In this document: positions 14,522-17,158 of the stretch, piece after piece | Layout of the letters: each line of letters opens with the position of its first letter | Position numbering within the stretch: position 1 is the first letter of the stretch | Source of the DNA: an uncultured Sporolactobacillus sp. | GTDB lineage: Bacteria; Bacillota; Bacilli; Bacillales; Sporolactobacillaceae | Assembly (NCBI GenBank): GCA_900543345.1 | Contig: UQRJ01000026.1 | Span: 1-17,158, forward strand | Length of the DNA stretch: 17,158 nucleotides | Reading direction: 5' to 3' | Notes under the pieces: generated by a model | The model's database searches: none | What the model was told of the DNA's origin: nothing | The model's input: the letters and a program-made list of their open reading frames with translations, nothing else | Translations under genes and position numbers: made by a program

Positions 14522-14995
14522 TCAATGCAAATTCGGGAAGTGCTGCTGCCTCAGCGCTTCATAGACAATGATCGCCGCCGAGTTGGACAAATTGAGTGAC
14601 CGGAAGTTGCCGCTCATCGGCAGACGCATACAGCGATCATGGTGAGCCGCGACAAGTGTCTGCGGCAGGCCCGTCGTTTCCCGCCCAAAGAAGAAGTAAT
14701 AATCTTTATCCGGATCGCTTAGATCAAACGCACTGTACGGACAGCTGCCGTCGGTTTCCACGAAATAAAATTCACCCTTCGTATGTTTTGCGAAAAAATC
14801 GTCGAGCGAGTCATAGTAATAGAGCTCAACGGACGGCCAATAGTCCAGGCCGGCGCGTTTCAGATGACGATCGTCGGTTGAAAAGCCAAGCGGACGGATC
14901 AAATGAAGCGTACTGCGTGTACAAGCGCATGTCCGGGCGATATTTCCCGTATTCGGCGGAATCAACGGCTGATAAAGCACAACGTGAATACTCAT
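14522..14995 (-). CDS. trmL: tRNA (cytidine/uridine-34-2'-O)-methyltransferase, SPOUT family
   Basis: Methylates the ribose of the wobble base of certain tRNA-Leu species using S-adenosylmethionine. 157 residues, the length of E. coli TrmL (YibK) and Bacillus CspR. SPOUT trefoil-knot motifs are NTGNIARTC (N-terminal region), FGRETTGLP and the C-terminal MSGNFRSLNLSNSAAIIVYEALRQ, which forms the knot and cofactor site. The ATG at 14995 is selected by GAGGTG five bases upstream; an open frame back to 15094 covers an extended leader hairpin and has no homology. It has its own extended -10 promoter and a leader with an attenuator-like hairpin. Confidence 0.95.
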   Translation of the reverse strand: MSIHVVLYQPLIPPNTGNIARTCACTRSTLHLIRPLGFSTDDRHLKRAGLDYWPSVELYYYDSLDDFFAKHTKGEFYFVETDGSCPYSAFDLSDPDKDYYFFFGRETTGLPQTLVAAHHDRCMRLPMSGNFRSLNLSNSAAIIVYEALRQQHFPNLH

Positions 14996-15014
14996 CGAGA
15001 CACCTCGTTTCCGG

Positions 15015-15064
15015 TTGAACGCCGCCGCACATGAAAAAGCGGCCGCGTATCTGCAGCCGTTCAA
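15015..15064 (-). promoter_or_regulatory. trmL leader with attenuator-like competing hairpins
   Basis: In the minus-strand leader, CGGCUGC (15059-15053) pairs with GCGGCCG (15046-15040) around 6 nt, followed by T5 (15038-15034), a terminator-like structure. An overlapping pairing, UUGAACG (15064-15058) with CGUUCAA (15021-15015), uses bases shared with the left arm and would flank it. Predicted transcription starts near 15068, so both lie within the 5' leader. Confidence 0.45.
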
Positions 15065-15074
15065 AAACGTTTTT

Positions 15075-15083
15075 ATTATAACA
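15075..15083 (-). promoter_or_regulatory. Extended -10 promoter of trmL
   Basis: TGTTATAAT reads on the minus strand (15083-15075), an extended -10 with a perfect TATAAT. The -35 region 17 bp upstream is not consensus, which is tolerated by extended -10 promoters. Predicted start near 15068, leader of about 73 nt. Confidence 0.55.
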
Positions 15084-15143
15084 CAGCGGTCCACCGTTCA
15101 TCTTCAGTTTAAGGGAAAACCGACTGGAAATTTTCATTCACTC

Positions 15144-16040
15144 TTAAACTTCATTTTTAATATGAAAGAATTTATATTGAATCGACGGCGTCCATGCCGG
15201 TGAATCCGTGTAGGCCCAGTGGCGGGCTCTGGCGTCGTACGTATGCGCATTGACCAGCGGTTGCCCCGACGGATCGATCGCCGTCACCATTGTGTTATGA
15301 TTCCAGTGTCCGTCGCCTTCAAAGTCGTAACAGATCACGTCGCCCGGTACGAGTTGATCCGCATGCTCCTTCTCTTCGGTACCGATCACGTTGCTGCGGC
15401 TGCTGAGATACCAACGGAAGCTATTGGCAACAGCCCATGTAAAACTCCAGTTCGTCCGGCTGTGCCACCAGCCGCGGCTGCGTACCGGCGCTCCCCACAT
15501 CGGCACACCGCCAGCATAAAGACACTGAGAAATATAATTCGTGCAGTCGTTCTCCACTTGCGGATATGCCGGATTGCGCCGGTTCCACCACAGTTCCGCA
15601 TAACGCACCGCCGCACGCCGATCATAGCCACGCGGCGCCTCTTCGCCTGCCGATTCGGCCGACATCGACGGGGGTTCCGTCTCGCGGCGCGCTACTTTCG
15701 ACAAATCCGGGGCATCGGAGACAATACGGTCGCCCCGCAGCAATGCCTGCCTCTCCTCCACTTTTTCTTCGGTATAAAAGTCGCCGTTCTGCCGGACTAA
15801 CCACTCGCTGCATAACCGGTAACGGACAATCAGATCCTCTCGCTTAGTCTCCGTTTGCCCGGGAGTAGCGCGAATCGCTGCTTTTTCAATTTCCGCTCCC
15901 CGCTCTTTCAAATCCCGGGCAATCCGGACCAGCCGCGACCGCTCCTCCGTTGGCACGGCTGCCGCAAACGGATCGGCCCGGCCGACTGGCCAATCGGCAA
16001 AAAAACGCAGATGCTCTTTCCAAAAATTCTCCCACTGCAT
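15144..16040 (-). CDS. Putative amidase-domain protein (YhbB-like, Amidase_6)
   Basis: 298 residues. The C-terminal half resembles the putative amidase domain found in Bacillus YhbB: an invariant-looking NDCTNYISQCLYAGG stretch with the likely nucleophilic Cys (about residue 165), a Trp-rich segment, and a GHWNHNTMVTA stretch with a likely catalytic His (about 249). The N-terminal 150 residues are charged and helical-looking, without a signal peptide or lipobox. Function is probably peptidoglycan or peptide hydrolysis, but the substrate is not known. The ATG at 16040 follows GGAGGGGG. In Bacillus a YhbB protein lies beside the trmL homologue, as here. A sigma-E-like promoter and a 40-bp dyad precede it, hinting at mother-cell expression. 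Confidence 0.8.
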   Translation of the reverse strand: MQWENFWKEHLRFFADWPVGRADPFAAAVPTEERSRLVRIARDLKERGAEIEKAAIRATPGQTETKREDLIVRYRLCSEWLVRQNGDFYTEEKVEERQALLRGDRIVSDAPDLSKVARRETEPPSMSAESAGEEAPRGYDRRAAVRYAELWWNRRNPAYPQVENDCTNYISQCLYAGGVPMWGAPVRSRGWWHSRTNWSFTWAVANSFRWYLSSRSNVIGTEEKEHADQLVPGDVICYDFEGDGHWNHNTMVTAIDPSGQPLVNAHTYDARARHWAYTDSPAWTPSIQYKFFHIKNEV

Positions 16041-16053
16041 AGCGCCCCCTCCG

Positions 16054-16102
16054 CTTCGCCCTGGCTTATAGAAATTCTATGCGAAGGGCGAAGAAAAGAT
16101 GT
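16054..16102 (-). promoter_or_regulatory. Sigma-E-like promoter embedded in a 40-bp dyad, before the amidase gene
   Basis: On the minus strand ACATCTT (16102-16096) and CATAGAAT (16081-16074) are 14 bp apart, 5 of 7 and 7 of 8 matches to the sigma-E consensus and the same spacing as for yhbH. The -10 lies inside a dyad: CTTCGCCCT (16054-16062) pairs perfectly with AGGGCGAAG (16085-16093), and ATAGAA (16068-16073) with TTCTAT (16075-16080) at the centre. The predicted start is near 16067. The dyad may be an operator or a leader or terminator hairpin. Confidence 0.5.
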
Positions 16103-16294
16103 CCGCGGCGAATCGCTTTCGATGCGGCACCGCCGAGCAGCTGCTACGATGCTAAACATTTCTGAGCGAAATCCGCCTTTTCCGATCAAAGCGCAAAGTA
16201 GCCCATTAAAATCGTCAGCTATCCAGCGTTTCAGTCGGCCGAACCGAGTGAATCAGCAGGCCGGGCAGAGATGCGTTCCCGGCTGTCCGGCGTT
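16094..16294. other. Intergenic DNA between ogt and the amidase gene
   Basis: No gene is seen. Contents are the downstream copy of a direct repeat (16218-16246), a GCCGGG/CCCGGC hairpin near 16259-16283 without a U-tract, and otherwise unremarkable sequence. No clear terminator for ogt was found. Confidence 0.5.
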
Positions 16295-16310
16295 TCAGTC
16301 GGCCGAACCG
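16218..16310. repeat. Pair of 29-bp direct repeats spanning the ogt stop codon
   Basis: 16218-16246 and 16282-16310 agree at 27 of 29 positions, with an uninterrupted 21-bp identity (16226-16246 with 16290-16310). The second copy holds the last ogt codons and the stop codon; the other lies 64 bp away outside the gene. A 6-bp inverted repeat sits between them. The offset is not a multiple of three. Confidence 0.8.
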
Positions 16311-16822
16311 GCCTTCTCCAGTTGCAGCATCCATTCTTTTCGATCCAAACCGCCGCCGTAGCCGACCAGCGAGCCATCCGATCCAATTACTCGATGGCAC
16401 GGGATCACGATCGGCAGCGGATTGGCATGATTGGCACTGCCGACGGCGCGGACCGCTTTCCAGCGCCCGACCGCTTCGGCTACTTGTTTGTACGTCCGCG
16501 TTTCCCCATATGGGATGCGGCTGAGCGCCGTCCAAACCCTTTTTTGAAATGCCGTTCCCTCCAGCATCAGCTTCAGGTCAAAGCCTTTACGCACACCGGT
16601 AAAATAAGCGCGTAGCTGCTTGGCCGCAGGCTCGCAGGCATGGCGGTCGATACAAATTGTCGTGGGCAGGCCGCAGTGTTTTGCCCAGCGGATCACACGA
16701 TCGCGCACTTCTTCGGGCACACCGAAATCGATGCGGCACAGACGCTCGCCGCAGGCCGTCAGCGTCAGCGGCCCGATCGGCGAATCAATGCCACGCACCT
16801 TCAGATCATCTTCATTTGTCAC
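16295..16822 (-). CDS. ogt: Methylated-DNA--[protein]-cysteine S-methyltransferase
   Basis: Suicide DNA-repair enzyme that removes alkyl groups from O6-methylguanine onto its own cysteine. 175 residues, the usual size. The active site IPCHRVIG has Cys142; upstream RVWTALSRIPYGETRTYKQVA (95-115) is the helix-turn-helix DNA-binding region with its Arg finger, and VGYGGGLDRKEWML (153-166) is the C-terminal signature. The start is taken as GTG at 16822 because GGAGGAGGAAAGG lies just before it; a TTG at 16840 is in frame but would sit inside that Shine-Dalgarno. The symbol ogt is used generically; the Ada-C-like paralogue adaB/dat1 cannot be excluded. Last minus-strand gene before the right edge. 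Confidence 0.93.
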   Translation of the reverse strand: MTNEDDLKVRGIDSPIGPLTLTACGERLCRIDFGVPEEVRDRVIRWAKHCGLPTTICIDRHACEPAAKQLRAYFTGVRKGFDLKLMLEGTAFQKRVWTALSRIPYGETRTYKQVAEAVGRWKAVRAVGSANHANPLPIVIPCHRVIGSDGSLVGYGGGLDRKEWMLQLEKAGSAD

Positions 16823-16840
16823 TTTCCTTTCCTCCTCCAA

Positions 16841-17131
16841 AAGTTCGTTATCCGAGCAGGAAGACTCGTTTTTAGCAAATCAACGGTTCAACTTTAAACC
16901 TTTGCGAAACTTTCGATTGTAAGCGATGGACTATGACCATTTTACCTACATCCAGCAGTACGGGCAACCCTCCTGCGAATAGCAAGAATGCCGCACACCT
17001 ATCCCAGCGGAAACAGGCAAAGAACATTTTTTTAGAACGCCTCTAAAAAATAGTTGTGTGTAATAACGACATTGAAACAGCTTTCCAATAAGTGATAACC
17101 GAATTGTGGTAAACTGAGGGTAGTTCATATG
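16841..17131. other. Right-hand non-coding region
   Basis: Nearly 290 bp without a supported gene. It must contain the ogt promoter, but only weak candidates are visible on the minus strand (TTACAA then TTTAAA, 18 bp apart, near 16890-16920). An A/T-rich inverted repeat, TTTTTTAGA with TCTAAAAAA around ACGCC (about 17029-17051), could be a weak bidirectional terminator. Nothing else stands out. Confidence 0.45.
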
Positions 17132-17158
17132 CTGTCTCTTATACACATCTGACGCTGC
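17132..17158 (+). other. Nextera transposase adapter remnant, not genomic
   Basis: 17132-17150 is exactly CTGTCTCTTATACACATCT, the Tn5 mosaic-end sequence used in Nextera libraries, and the next eight bases GACGCTGC continue the read-1 adapter. The genomic sequence therefore ends at 17131. Confidence 0.97.

Noticed and set aside
15106..15150. Inverted repeat AGTTTAAG/CTTAAACT as the amidase terminator
   Set aside because: The arms are A/T-rich with a 29-nt loop and no U-tract; it also overlaps the stop codon, so it is not convincing.
16946..17146. 66-codon minus-strand frame starting MYKRQ
   Set aside because: Its first codons are translated from the Nextera adapter; the next in-frame ATG has no Shine-Dalgarno.

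Overview
The window looks like one end-to-end contig of an endospore-forming Bacillota (Bacillales) bacterium. Three things point there: the PrkA kinase, its partner YhbH, TrmL and a YhbB-like amidase occur together as in the Bacillus yhb region; genes have strong AGGAGG-type Shine-Dalgarno sites with frequent GTG/TTG starts; and sporulation sigma-E-like promoter motifs precede three genes. GC is roughly 50-58% by eye. Genus cannot be fixed from the sequence; a Bacillaceae or Sporolactobacillaceae relative is an inference. Both ends are suspect: the left edge is a 20-bp tandem array and the right edge runs into Nextera adapter sequence.

Layout, left to right. (1) Positions 1-4325: minus-strand housekeeping genes prfC (release factor 3), pgcA (phosphoglucomutase) and a HAD-family phosphatase/beta-phosphoglucomutase-like gene, with a strong terminator after prfC and a hairpin between pgcA and prfC. 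(2) 4335-5678: divergent promoters and yhbH on the plus strand. (3) 5679-6213: a 535-bp convergent non-coding region with two terminator-like hairpins, a doubtful small ORF and degenerate palindromic repeats. (4) 6214-10857: a tight minus-strand operon, sulfotransferase > sat > SLC13-type anion transporter > cysC, preceded by a leader hairpin that would cover its ribosome-binding site. (5) 10973-14386: prkA followed by two paralogous type I signal peptidases, closed by a perfect terminator. (6) 14522-16822: trmL, a YhbB-like amidase and a methylated-DNA repair methyltransferase, all minus strand, with structured leaders. (7) 16841-17131: non-coding DNA, then adapter.

How it fits together. Genes 4-7 form a self-contained PAPS sulfation module: sulfate import, ATP sulfurylase, APS kinase and a PAPS-dependent sulfotransferase. 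There is no cysH/cysJI, so the likely purpose is to sulfate an unknown acceptor rather than make cysteine. This is the most interesting system here. It sits between yhbH and prkA, which are adjacent in Bacillus subtilis, so the module plus the signal peptidases appears to have been placed into, or rearranged with, a sporulation-associated locus. Sigma-E-like elements before yhbH and the amidase (and a good -10 before prkA) suggest mother-cell expression of the flanking genes; the sulfation operon itself shows no such motif.
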